A stretch of DNA of 32,877 nt from Anaerolineae bacterium (GTDB lineage: Bacteria > Chloroflexota > Anaerolineae > Aggregatilineales > Phototrophicaceae), in NCBI GenBank assembly GCA_026645945.1, contig JAPKMO010000043.1, positions 1-32,877 of the forward strand, written 5' to 3'. Shown piece by piece: positions 16,435 to 24,553 of the stretch. The notes below the pieces were generated by a model. That model saw nothing but the letters and a program-made list of their open reading frames with translations, did no database searches and was not told where the DNA came from. The first letter of the stretch is position 1. Each line of letters opens with the position of its first letter. Made by a program: the position numbers and the translations under genes.

Positions 16435-16523
16435 AAACCTGTAGGGGAGCGCCTGTGTGCGCTCCCCGGCGCAAGCACACAGAACTGCCCGGTGTGCGCT
16501 CCTCTATGCCGCCGCACAGGTTT
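16435..16523. repeat. Nested inverted-repeat element after the PA14-SH3 gene
   Basis: Outer arms AAACCTGT (16435-16442) and ACAGGTTT (16516-16523) enclose a 9-bp stem GGGGAGCGC / GCGCTCCCC (16444-16467, loop six bases), followed by repeats of TGTGCGCTCC. It has the look of a small non-autonomous repeat and may also end transcription of the upstream gene, although no T-run directly follows the inner stem. Confidence 0.5.
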
Positions 16524-16600
16524 TCCCTTGCAATTTTTCCCTGGCTGCGCCGATTATGGGAGCTTTTAACCCGCCCCTACATAACGAATCGTAACTGCGT

Positions 16601-16606
16601 TATAAT
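16601..16606 (+). promoter_or_regulatory. -10 element of the ABC transporter operon
   Basis: A consensus TATAAT lies 107 bases before the ATG at 16713. The best -35 at 17 bases spacing is the poor TACATA (16578-16583), so the assignment rests mainly on the -10. The implied leader is about 100 nt. Confidence 0.4.
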
Positions 16607-16712
16607 CGCGCGGCGATTAAGCCCAGGCTCAGCAAACGCTGATGCATTTCTTACGTGCCGGCGTTAGTCTCTTACCTCGGATTCTCGACCCAATGCAGGG
16701 GAGGGGAAAGAT

Positions 16713-17675
16713 ATGATCGAAGTCCAGAATTTAACCAAACGTTATGGCGCTGTTCCCGCAGTAGATAATATTTCCTTCACCGCCCATCCCGGCCAGGTGA
16801 CCGGCTTTCTGGGGCCGAATGGCGCGGGCAAAACCACTACCATGCGGATGCTGACCGGCTATATGCCGCCCACTTCCGGCAGGGCGCTGGTGGCCGGTTA
16901 CGATGTTTTTGAGCAAAGCCTGGAAGTCCGCAAGCGCGTCGGCTACCTGCCGGAAAACGTGCCGCTGTACCGCGACATGACCGCGCTGGGGTATCTGATG
17001 TATATGGGCGAAATTCGCGGCATCCCCAACCGCCGCGACAAAGCCTATGAGGTGCTGGAACAGGTGAAGCTGGCCGACCGCGCCAACAGCCGCATCCGCA
17101 CCCTGTCCAAAGGGATGCGGCAGCGCGTGGGGCTGGCGCAGGCGCTTTTGCACGACCCCGAAGTGCTGATTCTGGACGAGCCGACCATCGGCCTCGACCC
17201 GCTGCAAGTGCTGGAACTGCGCCAACTGGTGCGCGAACTGGGTAAAAACCATACCGTTCTGTTCAGCACCCACATCCTGTCGGAAGCCGAGCAGGTGTGC
17301 GACAGCGTGGTGATTATCCATCGCGGCACGATTGTGGCCCAGGGGTCGCCGAGCGAACTCCGCAGCACGCTGGAACGCGGCGGGCGTGTGTTCGTGCGGA
17401 CGAACGCCCCGGCGGAAACGGCGCTGCCCCGGCTGCAAGAACTCGCCCAGGTCGCCCAGGCCGAGACCGGTCTGGATGGCGTCATCATCACCCCTGCCGA
17501 CCCGAACGCCGACCCGCGCCCGGCCATCGCCCGCGCGGTGATCGAAAACGGCTGGGATTTAATCGAACTGCGCCCGCTGGCGGTGAACCTGGAAGAAATC
17601 TTCCTGGAGCTGACGCGCGCGCCCGAAACGGCGGCGGAAGCCGAACCAACGCCGGAAAGTGAGGTCGTAGCATGA
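16713..17675 (+). CDS. ABC transporter ATP-binding protein, GldA type
   Basis: 320 residues. Walker A is GPNGAGKTTT (about 34-43), the signature is LSKGMRQRVGLAQAL, Walker B is VLILDEPTIGLDP and the switch His is in LFSTHILSEAEQV. The first 230 residues are the nucleotide-binding domain. The C-terminal 90 residues (RVFVRTNAPAE... LEEIFLELTRA) are the extension seen in ABC-2 drug or polymer exporters. It powers the membrane proteins encoded downstream: the permease gene overlaps its stop codon by four bases (ATGA). The four-gene order matches the gliding-type (GldA/F/G) exporter found in many non-gliding bacteria. The substrate is unknown. Confidence 0.93.
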   Translation: MIEVQNLTKRYGAVPAVDNISFTAHPGQVTGFLGPNGAGKTTTMRMLTGYMPPTSGRALVAGYDVFEQSLEVRKRVGYLPENVPLYRDMTALGYLMYMGEIRGIPNRRDKAYEVLEQVKLADRANSRIRTLSKGMRQRVGLAQALLHDPEVLILDEPTIGLDPLQVLELRQLVRELGKNHTVLFSTHILSEAEQVCDSVVIIHRGTIVAQGSPSELRSTLERGGRVFVRTNAPAETALPRLQELAQVAQAETGLDGVIITPADPNADPRPAIARAVIENGWDLIELRPLAVNLEEIFLELTRAPETAAEAEPTPESEVVA

Positions 17676-18448
17676 GCGCCATTTTCGCCGTCTTTAAACG
17701 CGAACTCGCGCTGTACTTCCGTTCGCCCATCGCCTACGCGGTGGCTTTTGCCATGCTGCTGTTCCTGGGCATTTTGTTTAACGGCAATCTCGCCCAATCG
17801 GTGGCTTTTAACGTCAGCGTCGCCCAGCAGGGCGGCGGCGGCGTCACCGCCAGCGACCTGAACCTGGCCCCGGCGCTGATTACCTTTCTGATGTTTTTGA
17901 TCGGGCCGCTGCTAACCATGCGCCTGCTGGCCGAAGAGTCCCGCGAAGGCACAATTGAAGTACTGATGACGCTGCCGATGAACGAAGCGCAGTTTATCAT
18001 CGGCAAGTTCCTGGCCGTCTGGTCGTATTATACGGTGCTGCTGCTGCTGACGGTCGTTTACCACCTCATTTTAACGCTGGTGGGTGTGCCGGATGCCGGC
18101 GTGGCCTTCGGCGCGTACCTGGGCGCGTGGTTGTACGGCGGCGCGGTGCTGGCCGTCTGCATGGTCTGGTCGGCAGTGACGGAAGACCAGATTGTGGCGG
18201 CCTTCCTGAGCGCGGCGACGGTGCTGGTGCTGTACCTGGCCGAAGTAGCCGCCGTATCCCTGACCAGCAGCCCCACCCTGGCGAACGCAGCCGGCTTTGT
18301 GCGCGAACTGGGCTTGCAGGCGCATTTTGGCGCCACGCTGGCAAACGGCATCATCCGGGCTGAAGACATCGCGTATTTCGTGCTGATGATGATCGGCGCG
18401 CTGTTTATCACCACGCGCATCGTGGAAACTCGGCGCTGGAGGGCGTAA
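17672..18448 (+). CDS. ABC-2 type permease, GldF-like
   Basis: 258 residues with about six membrane helices. It begins MSAIFAVFKRELALYFRSPIAY, the usual cytoplasmic amphipathic start of ABC-2 permeases, then a long helix (AVAFAMLLFLGILF). An external loop with a Gly-rich turn (QQGGGGV) follows. The conserved LLTMRLLAEESREGTIEVLMTLPMNEAQFIIGKFLA segment is the coupling region that contacts the ATPase. Start and stop are tightly packed: a four-base overlap with the ATPase gene and a two-base gap to the next. It forms the translocation pore, probably as a dimer. Confidence 0.92.
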   Translation: MSAIFAVFKRELALYFRSPIAYAVAFAMLLFLGILFNGNLAQSVAFNVSVAQQGGGGVTASDLNLAPALITFLMFLIGPLLTMRLLAEESREGTIEVLMTLPMNEAQFIIGKFLAVWSYYTVLLLLTVVYHLILTLVGVPDAGVAFGAYLGAWLYGGAVLAVCMVWSAVTEDQIVAAFLSAATVLVLYLAEVAAVSLTSSPTLANAAGFVRELGLQAHFGATLANGIIRAEDIAYFVLMMIGALFITTRIVETRRWRA

Positions 18449-18450
18449 CC

Positions 18451-20175
18451 ATGACCGACCAGACTCCCAAAATGAACGAACAGGAAGCTTTTATTCCCCC
18501 CTACTATATGCTGATTCTGGCGCTGGCCGGGCTGGTCGTGGCGCTGGCGGTACTGGTCACACAGCCAACCTTCACGGTTGTCGGCTGGGGCGCGCTGGGC
18601 ATCGGCGCGCTGGCGCTGGTGGCCTGGGTCTTGATGGCCCCCGACCAGGCGAAAGCGGTTATCACCGGGCGCACGGCGCGTTTTGGCGGCACCAGCCTGG
18701 TGGTGACGGCGGTTTTTATCGTGGCGCTGATCGCCGTTTACGTCTTCATTCGCGGCCAGAACTGGCGCGCCGACCTGACCGAACGCGACACCTTCTCGCT
18801 GACGACCGAGTCACGGCAGGCCATCGCCGGCATCGGGGCCGACCCAAATCTGCCACAGGTTAAGCTGCTGGCCTTTTACGGTGCATCCCAGGCCGGGCGG
18901 CGCGACCAGGATACGCTGCTGTTTGACGATTACGCTCAGACCAGCGCCGGCAAAATCAGCTACGAGTTTGTAGACCCGGAGCGCAACCCGCAGCTAACCG
19001 AACTGTACAAAGTCACCAGCAGCGGGCAGATTGTGGTGGTGGCGCTGAACGAAGCCGGCGAACCGGATGTTGAAAACGCCGAACTGGTGAGTTTCTTCAG
19101 CCAGGATGGGCTGACGAACGCCATTTTGCGCGTGGCGGCCCAGGGCGACTTCCGCGCTTATTTCCTGAATGTGGACGGCGGTCTGGGATTGACCGACGGC
19201 AGCGTGTCTGGCATGTCGCTGCTCAACGACTCGCTCACCAACCGCTACGACTGGAAAACTCAGCAGGTATCGCTGTTCGAGATGATGGGCGAACAGAGCG
19301 AAATTAACCTGAACGACCCGACGATAGATGGCCGCGTGCTGGTTATCCCCGGCGGCGACAAACCGTTAAGCGACGACGAAATGGCTTTCATCGCCAGCTA
19401 TGTCGCCCAGGGCGGCAGCCTGGTGATTTTCGCCGCGCCCAGCCTCCGGGTGGCGGCGACCGCCAGCGGCGAGGCCAGCCTGTCCGCCAACCAACCGCTG
19501 GCGCTGGCCGAAAATATGTCCAAATTTCTGTACGAAAACTTCGGCCTGCGTTTTAGCGACGATCTGGTGTTGGACCCCACGCTGTCGCTGCAATCGCTGC
19601 TGCGCCCGGTGGCGGTGGACTTCAGCAGCACGCACTACATCACCCGGAATTTTGCTTCCGGTCAAAGCGGCATCGTCTTCGACCTGCCGCACAGCATCGA
19701 AATCGCCCCCACCTTGCCGGAAAATGTGACGGTTGAGGAGCTGGCGCGCAGCAGCGAAGCCTCCTTCAGCAAGTCCGACATCCAGGCCATCATCAGCAGC
19801 ACCAACATCGAACAGACCGAGGACGACCCGAAGGGGCCGTTCGTGCTGGCGGCGGCGGCGGAAAACAGCGCCACCGGCGCGCGCGTGGTGCTGTTCGGCA
19901 GCGCATCCATCCCGTCCAACAACTTCGCCCTCGGCAGCGGGCTGGTCAATCTGGACGCGGCCTTCAGCAGCCTGGTATGGGCAACGCGCTTTAACGATTT
20001 CTTCAGCACGGTCAACATCCAGAGCGCACCTAATGCCCAGGACGTGCCGGTATTTGCGACCGACCAGGAACTGCGGAACATCAGCCTGCTGACGCTGGTT
20101 TTGCTGCCGTTCGGGGTGCTGGCAGTCGGTTTTATCGTCTGGTGGAACAACCGCGAGCGCGCTCGCGCCCGCTAA
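18451..20175 (+). CDS. GldG-family ABC transporter auxiliary protein
   Basis: 574 residues. Three membrane helices lie in the first 100 residues (YYMLILALAGLVVALAVLV, LGIGALALVAWVLM, LVVTAVFIVALIAVYVFI). A large extracytoplasmic domain of the GldG/ABC_transp_aux type follows (about 105-535) and begins RADLTERDTFSLTTESRQAI. It contains VLVIPGGDKPLSDDEMAFIASYVAQGGSLVIF, the conserved 'flap' block of the family. A last membrane helix is at about 546-566, ending in NNRERARAR inside. Family members act with GldF and the ATPase. Here the length and topology are complete, so the operon is probably functional. The partner DUF4340 gene follows by 22 bases. Confidence 0.9.
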   Translation: MTDQTPKMNEQEAFIPPYYMLILALAGLVVALAVLVTQPTFTVVGWGALGIGALALVAWVLMAPDQAKAVITGRTARFGGTSLVVTAVFIVALIAVYVFIRGQNWRADLTERDTFSLTTESRQAIAGIGADPNLPQVKLLAFYGASQAGRRDQDTLLFDDYAQTSAGKISYEFVDPERNPQLTELYKVTSSGQIVVVALNEAGEPDVENAELVSFFSQDGLTNAILRVAAQGDFRAYFLNVDGGLGLTDGSVSGMSLLNDSLTNRYDWKTQQVSLFEMMGEQSEINLNDPTIDGRVLVIPGGDKPLSDDEMAFIASYVAQGGSLVIFAAPSLRVAATASGEASLSANQPLALAENMSKFLYENFGLRFSDDLVLDPTLSLQSLLRPVAVDFSSTHYITRNFASGQSGIVFDLPHSIEIAPTLPENVTVEELARSSEASFSKSDIQAIISSTNIEQTEDDPKGPFVLAAAAENSATGARVVLFGSASIPSNNFALGSGLVNLDAAFSSLVWATRFNDFFSTVNIQSAPNAQDVPVFATDQELRNISLLTLVLLPFGVLAVGFIVWWNNRERARAR

Positions 20176-20197
20176 AACCCAGGAGGGGGAAAGACTT

Positions 20198-20953
20198 ATG
20201 CGCCTGAATCGTGGAACACTCATCCTGCTGGTGGCGAGCGTCATCGTCATCGCGGCGGTGCTGGTGCTAAACAGCCAGCCCGCCAGCGCCCCCGCACCCA
20301 CCCCCGAAGCCACCGCCGAAGGGGCGGGGCCGCTTTTCCCGGATATAACCGAGGATAAACTCGTTCGTTTTGAAGCCACCAATAACGACAGCAGCGAAAA
20401 AACAGTGCTGACACGGGACGAAGGCGGCGTGTGGACGGTGGCCGAGGCGACCAATATCAGCGACCTGGCGACCGACCAGGACAAAGCCAAAAGCGTCGTC
20501 GGCCTGCTGATCGGGCTGGCTTCGACCGACCGTTTTACGACCGAAAATCCGGCGGATTTCGGCCTGGATACGCCCACCCATACTTACCTGCTGGCCGACC
20601 AGGACGGCGCGACTTATACGCTCAGAATCGGCAACAAAAGCCCGACTTCGCCGCGTTATTATGCCCAGGTGGGCGACGATACCGCGACGGTATATGTGCT
20701 GCCGCAGGATCAGGTGGATAACCTGGCGCGGCAGATGATCGCCGTACCGCCTTACGTGGCCTCCCCCACACCAACGCCCACGCCCAGCCGCACACCGAAC
20801 CCGTACAGCGAGGTCGAACAGACGGCCACCGCCGCCGTTGAACAAACGCTGGCGGCGGAAATGCTGACGGCCACCGCCCAGGCCGCCCTGGAAGCCACAC
20901 CGGAAGCGACCGCCGAAGCAACTTCGGAGGCCGCGCCGACACAAGCGCCATAA
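20198..20953 (+). CDS. DUF4340 protein, partner of the GldG-type transporter
   Basis: 251 residues, with AGGAGGGGG upstream. A single membrane anchor (about 6-25: GTLILLVASVIVIAAVLVL) is followed by a short Pro/Ala linker. The DUF4340 domain (about 45-185) has EDKLVRFEATNNDSSEKTVLTRDEGGVW, a LIGLASTDRFTTENPADFGLDTPTHTYLL block and ATVYVLPQDQVDNLARQ. The last 60 residues are Thr/Ala/Glu/Pro-rich (TATAAVEQTLAAEM...), probably disordered outside the cell. DUF4340 almost always accompanies GldG-type genes and is thought to form the outer part of that exporter. An intrinsic terminator about 40 bases downstream closes the operon. Confidence 0.9.
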   Translation: MRLNRGTLILLVASVIVIAAVLVLNSQPASAPAPTPEATAEGAGPLFPDITEDKLVRFEATNNDSSEKTVLTRDEGGVWTVAEATNISDLATDQDKAKSVVGLLIGLASTDRFTTENPADFGLDTPTHTYLLADQDGATYTLRIGNKSPTSPRYYAQVGDDTATVYVLPQDQVDNLARQMIAVPPYVASPTPTPTPSRTPNPYSEVEQTATAAVEQTLAAEMLTATAQAALEATPEATAEATSEAAPTQAP

Positions 20954-20994
20954 CACGCCGGCCTTGCCGACGCCGCACACCCCGAAAATGTACG

Positions 20995-21031
20995 AAAACC
21001 CTGCTCCTCATCTATGGGAGCGGGGTTTTTT
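20995..21031 (+). terminator. Rho-independent terminator of the ABC transporter operon
   Basis: A nine-pair stem CCCTGCTCC / GGAGCGGGG (one G-T pair) is followed by six Ts and preceded by four As, so it may work on both strands. Confidence 0.88.
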
Positions 21032-21119
21032 GTCGGCCTTTCTTTCGCTGAAAGGAAGGTTCTGTTAAGATGTTATTGAAGAGGTGTGAGCGAATTTCAA
21101 ACCAAACGGCGAAACCAAC

Positions 21120-22316
21120 ATGGCACGATTGATTATGCGGCGCGGCCCTCGTCCCGGCCAGATTTTTGAACTTAAGGAAGATGTCGTCACCATCGGCAGC
21201 GGCAGTAAAAATGACATTGTGATTCTGGATAACGATGTCAGCCGCGAACACTGCCGGCTCGTCCGTGTGATGACCGACTACGAGCTGGAGGACTTAAAAT
21301 CAGGCCGGGGAACGTTCGTCAGCGGCCAGCGCGTGGAAAGCGGCTGGTTATTAAAACCCGGCAGTTTTATCGAACTGGGGGAAAACATCACCCTGGAATA
21401 CGACCGGGGCGATACCAGCCTGGAAATGCCCAAAGTGCCGTCCCAGGCCCTTAATGCCGAAGCCCCAGACCCGAACGTGCATCCCTACCTGGTGATGACG
21501 GTTGGCCTCAATCCCGGCCAGGTTCACCCCCTCAAAAACCGGACGGTGCGGCTGGGGCGCGACCTGTCTAACGACATCGTGCTGCAAGACCCGGAAGTAA
21601 GCCGTTTTCATCTGCTGCTGCGCTGGACGGACAAAGGCTACCAGATCGAGGATTTAAACTCCACCAACGGCACGCGCATCAACGGCGTGACCATCGCGCC
21701 GGACGAGCCGCATCTCCTGCGCGCCAATGATATGATTCAACTGGCGACGATGGCCGAATTTCGTTATACGTGGCAGCCGGGCGATGTCGCGCCGCTGGAA
21801 TCCTCGACCAAAAGTACGCGGCGCGTGCCGCCCAAACTCGACACCAGCGAGATTAATATCCTGGGGCCTAAACGCCATAAACACCAGACCAGCCGCCTGG
21901 GGACCGGCTTGCAGCCCGGTTCGCTGGTAGACCACCTCTTTATCGCCTACGCGCGCGAAGAATGGGAGGCCATCGTCGCGCCGCTGATGGCGATTTTGCA
22001 GGACGCCGGACTCAAAGTCTGGGTGGATCAATATCTCGTCCAGGGCGGCGACGATTGGATGCTGGCCGTCGAGCAGGCGCTTTCGGAATGCTGGCTGCTG
22101 CTGTTGGTGGTTTCGCCCGCTTCGCTGGAGTCGCGCTACGTGCGGCTGGCGTATCGCTATTTTCTCAACCGTGAAAAACCCATCATCCCGATGCTGTATG
22201 TGGCAGTCGAAAACCTGCCGCTGGAACTGAGCAATTCAAAATCCATCCGGTACGACAGCCACAACCGCCGCCAGAGTTTTGATGCTTTGATCGGCGAGAT
22301 TCGCCAGCGGCGCTGA
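21120..22316 (+). CDS. FHA-FHA-TIR domain protein
   Basis: 398 residues. FHA domain 1 is at about 5-95 (VVTIGSGSKNDIVILDNDVSREHCRL, then DLKSGRGTFVSG). FHA domain 2 is at about 118-222 (VRLGRDLSNDIVLQDPEVSRFHLLL, LNSTNGTRINGV). Both keep the Arg/Ser/His/Asn residues that bind phosphothreonine, although the first has GSGSKN where GR is usual. After a basic linker, a TIR domain spans about 268-395: LVDHLFIAYAREEWEAIV, LKVWVDQYLVQGGDDWMLAVEQAL, LLLLVVSPASLESRYVRLAYRYFL. The catalytic Glu that normally follows the S.WV..E motif is Ala344 here, so NADase activity is doubtful. It likely docks phosphoproteins, perhaps from a Ser/Thr kinase encoded elsewhere. The next gene is a histidine kinase 113 bases away. 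Confidence 0.9.
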   Translation: MARLIMRRGPRPGQIFELKEDVVTIGSGSKNDIVILDNDVSREHCRLVRVMTDYELEDLKSGRGTFVSGQRVESGWLLKPGSFIELGENITLEYDRGDTSLEMPKVPSQALNAEAPDPNVHPYLVMTVGLNPGQVHPLKNRTVRLGRDLSNDIVLQDPEVSRFHLLLRWTDKGYQIEDLNSTNGTRINGVTIAPDEPHLLRANDMIQLATMAEFRYTWQPGDVAPLESSTKSTRRVPPKLDTSEINILGPKRHKHQTSRLGTGLQPGSLVDHLFIAYAREEWEAIVAPLMAILQDAGLKVWVDQYLVQGGDDWMLAVEQALSECWLLLLVVSPASLESRYVRLAYRYFLNREKPIIPMLYVAVENLPLELSNSKSIRYDSHNRRQSFDALIGEIRQRR

Positions 22317-22429
22317 AACGGCCTGATGGGAAAAAATTTACACACTTTTCAGGATTGTCAGAATGCTGTCAAACCTTTTGTTGTGTACACTTGGGTATTA
22401 GGGGCTGTCTATCGAATAAGGATGATGGC

Positions 22430-24013
22430 ATGTTAAGCGAACGCCAGCGCCTGGAAGCCTTGTACAGTATCGCTGCTGCGCTGCGCCGGCAGGACGCCAG
22501 CGCGCCAGCCGTTTTGCAGACCGCCGTATCGCTGACCGCCAGCCTGCTGGGCATCCATCATGGCGGGGTGGTCACGTTCCACAAAGACGACAAAACCAAC
22601 GATATTTTTGTCCTGGGCGAAAACGCCGGCCAGCCGGACACCCGCCGCCAGGTGTGGTATCGGTTGATCGCGCATGGGCTGGTGGGGTACGCACATCACG
22701 CGCGGCGCACCATCGTCGTGCGGGACATCAGCACCGACCCACGCTGGCCGCGCCTGCCGGAAACCCCCTTCATCCCCACCCAGGGGTCGGCGGTGGGCGT
22801 GCCGCTGGAAAAAAACGGCCATATGTACGGCGTGCTGGCGCTCATCCACCCGGAAGTGGATTTTTTCGATGCCGGTACGGTCGAAATGCTGGAAGCCATC
22901 GGCGACATCCTTTCAGCCAACATCGGCAACGCCATCGCGTTTAACACCACCCCCAAAGACGAAAACCGCTACCAGTGGTTGTTTGAAGATGCCGTCGTGC
23001 CGATCATCATCACCGATCTGGACGGGTACATCGTGGACGTGAACCGCAAAGCCTGCGAGTTCCTGCGTTATAAACGCCAGGATTTGCTGCAGCTGCCCAT
23101 CACCGCCATTCACCGGATGGGGACAGGGCCGGTCGGCGTCAACCGCTTCGAATCGCTGCAAATGGGCAAGGAAGTGGAGTTTAAGACGGCGGCCTGGCCG
23201 TCGGAAGGCGCGGACATCCCGGTGATCGTGCGGGCGCGGCGGCTGTTTTTTAACGATCATGATGTGATCGCCTGGGTCGAACAGGATGTCAGCGCCCAGA
23301 TGGAGTTGGACCAGCTTCGCCAAGACCTGGCGGCGATGGTCTACCACGACCTGCGCGGCCCGCTGCACACCATTTACGGCAGCCTCAGCACGCTGTCGCG
23401 GCTGCTGGCGAGCAGCGGCCAGAAAACCATCCTAGACCTGCTGGATGTCGGGGTACGCAGCACGCGGCAGCTTTCGCGCATGGTCGAAAGCCTGCTCGAT
23501 ATTCAGCGGCTCGAAGAAGGCAAAGCCGTCCTCGACCCCAAACCGACCTCGATGCACAGCCTGCTGGCCAATGCGGCGCAGCTCATCCAGCCGATGGCGC
23601 TCGAATCCAACCAGCGCCTGCTGTTCAACCTGGACGGCGAACTGCCGTTCGTCACGGTGGACGCCGATATGATTCTGCGGGTCATCACCAACCTGCTGGA
23701 AAATGCTGTCAAATATACGCCGATGGGCGGCGCGATTAAACTGGGGGCGGAGGCGGTGGAAGGCAGCGTTCGTATCAGCGTCGAGGACTCCGGGCCGGGC
23801 ATCCCCAAACACATGCAGCGGCAGATTTTCGATAAATTCAGCCGGGTGAAATACCGGGACGCGCCAAAAGGGGTCGGCCTGGGGCTGGCCTTCTGCCGCC
23901 TGGCGGTAGAGGCGCACGGCGGGCAAATCTGGGTGGAGAGCGAGCCAGGGCAGGGATCGGTATTTCACTTCACCCTGCCGGCCACACGACAGCTAGAAAC
24001 GGCTTCGGCCTGA
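22430..24013 (+). CDS. GAF-PAS sensor histidine kinase
   Basis: 527 residues from ATG 22430, which has AAGGA seven bases upstream; the open frame extends 25 codons further but without a ribosome site. A GAF domain (about 20-165; SLLGIHHGGVVTFHKDD) is followed by PAS (about 185-295; YIVDVNRKACEFLRYKRQDLLQL). HisKA has phospho-acceptor His306 (MVYHDLRGPLHTIYG). The ATPase domain has an N box (NLLENAVKYTP), G1 (VEDSGPGIP) and G2 (KGVGLGLAF). There is no membrane helix or signal peptide, so the kinase is cytosolic and senses a soluble ligand. No receiver domain is attached. It ends two bases from the stop of the convergent MaoC gene. Confidence 0.92.
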   Translation: MLSERQRLEALYSIAAALRRQDASAPAVLQTAVSLTASLLGIHHGGVVTFHKDDKTNDIFVLGENAGQPDTRRQVWYRLIAHGLVGYAHHARRTIVVRDISTDPRWPRLPETPFIPTQGSAVGVPLEKNGHMYGVLALIHPEVDFFDAGTVEMLEAIGDILSANIGNAIAFNTTPKDENRYQWLFEDAVVPIIITDLDGYIVDVNRKACEFLRYKRQDLLQLPITAIHRMGTGPVGVNRFESLQMGKEVEFKTAAWPSEGADIPVIVRARRLFFNDHDVIAWVEQDVSAQMELDQLRQDLAAMVYHDLRGPLHTIYGSLSTLSRLLASSGQKTILDLLDVGVRSTRQLSRMVESLLDIQRLEEGKAVLDPKPTSMHSLLANAAQLIQPMALESNQRLLFNLDGELPFVTVDADMILRVITNLLENAVKYTPMGGAIKLGAEAVEGSVRISVEDSGPGIPKHMQRQIFDKFSRVKYRDAPKGVGLGLAFCRLAVEAHGGQIWVESEPGQGSVFHFTLPATRQLETASA

Positions 24014-24015
24014 TT

Positions 24016-24486
24016 TTAAGCCGCCGGGCGCGATGCCATCAGCAGTTCCATCGTGCCGGATTGGACAGTTTTGCCATCCTGGTTGACGATTTTCACCTCG
24101 GCGGTAATCACCCCCCCACCCAGGCGTTTCATCTCTTTTTTTTCTTTCACCGTCAGCCGGACGCGCATGGTGTCGCCGATGAACACCGGCAGGCTAAACT
24201 TCATCTCCAGGCCGCGAAAAGCCAGCACCGTGCGCTCCATGAAACCCAACTGGTATAACAGCCCGACTGCGTAACTGAGCGCCAGCATCCCATGTGCAAC
24301 GCGCTGCCCCATCTGGTGCGTTTTCATGTATTCGGCGTCGGTGTGCATGGGGTTGAAGTCGCCGGTGAGGGCGGCAAACTGCACAATATCCGCCTCGGTG
24401 ATGGTGCGCCCGCGCGTGACCATCGTCTGGCCGGTTTCGATGTCCTCGAAATAATAACCAATCGGGCCGTCGTCTTGGTAGTTCAC
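24016..24486 (-). CDS. MaoC-like (R)-specific enoyl-CoA hydratase
   Basis: 156 residues from a GTG at 24486, chosen because GGAGG lies eight bases upstream; the longer open frame runs into the upstream kinase gene and has an unlikely N-terminus rich in Arg and Trp. The hot-dog-fold domain has IETGQTMVTRGRTITEADIV, the catalytic TGDFNPMHTD (D43, N45, H48), GQRVAHGMLALSYAVG, then the strand FSLPVFIGDTMRVRLTV. The enzyme adds water to (R)-enoyl-CoA or acts on related thioesters. Its physiological role here is unclear: no other beta-oxidation or PHA genes are adjacent, although a PHB-depolymerase-like gene lies at the right end. Confidence 0.9.
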   Translation of the reverse strand: MNYQDDGPIGYYFEDIETGQTMVTRGRTITEADIVQFAALTGDFNPMHTDAEYMKTHQMGQRVAHGMLALSYAVGLLYQLGFMERTVLAFRGLEMKFSLPVFIGDTMRVRLTVKEKKEMKRLGGGVITAEVKIVNQDGKTVQSGTMELLMASRPAA

Positions 24487-24553
24487 GTCGTCATCCTCCG
24501 CTGTTGAAAAACGCCAACACGCGGCCAAGTGTAGCGCGTAACCAGATGATTGG

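Larger units (their letters stand above)
16413..16712. other. 300-bp intergenic region: nested inverted repeats, then a promoter
   Basis: No gene is visible. The first half holds an element bounded by inverted AAACCTGT / ACAGGTTT with an inner hairpin (separate entry). The middle has the segment AACCCGCCCCTAC, which resembles one arm of the hairpin at 31671. The remainder is the promoter and about 100-base leader of the ABC transporter operon, ending in a GGGGAGGGG ribosome site. Confidence 0.6.

Noticed and set aside
19366-20577. Minus-strand open frame of 403 codons across the GldG and DUF4340 genes
   Set aside because: It is antisense to two well-supported genes and shows no recognisable domain.
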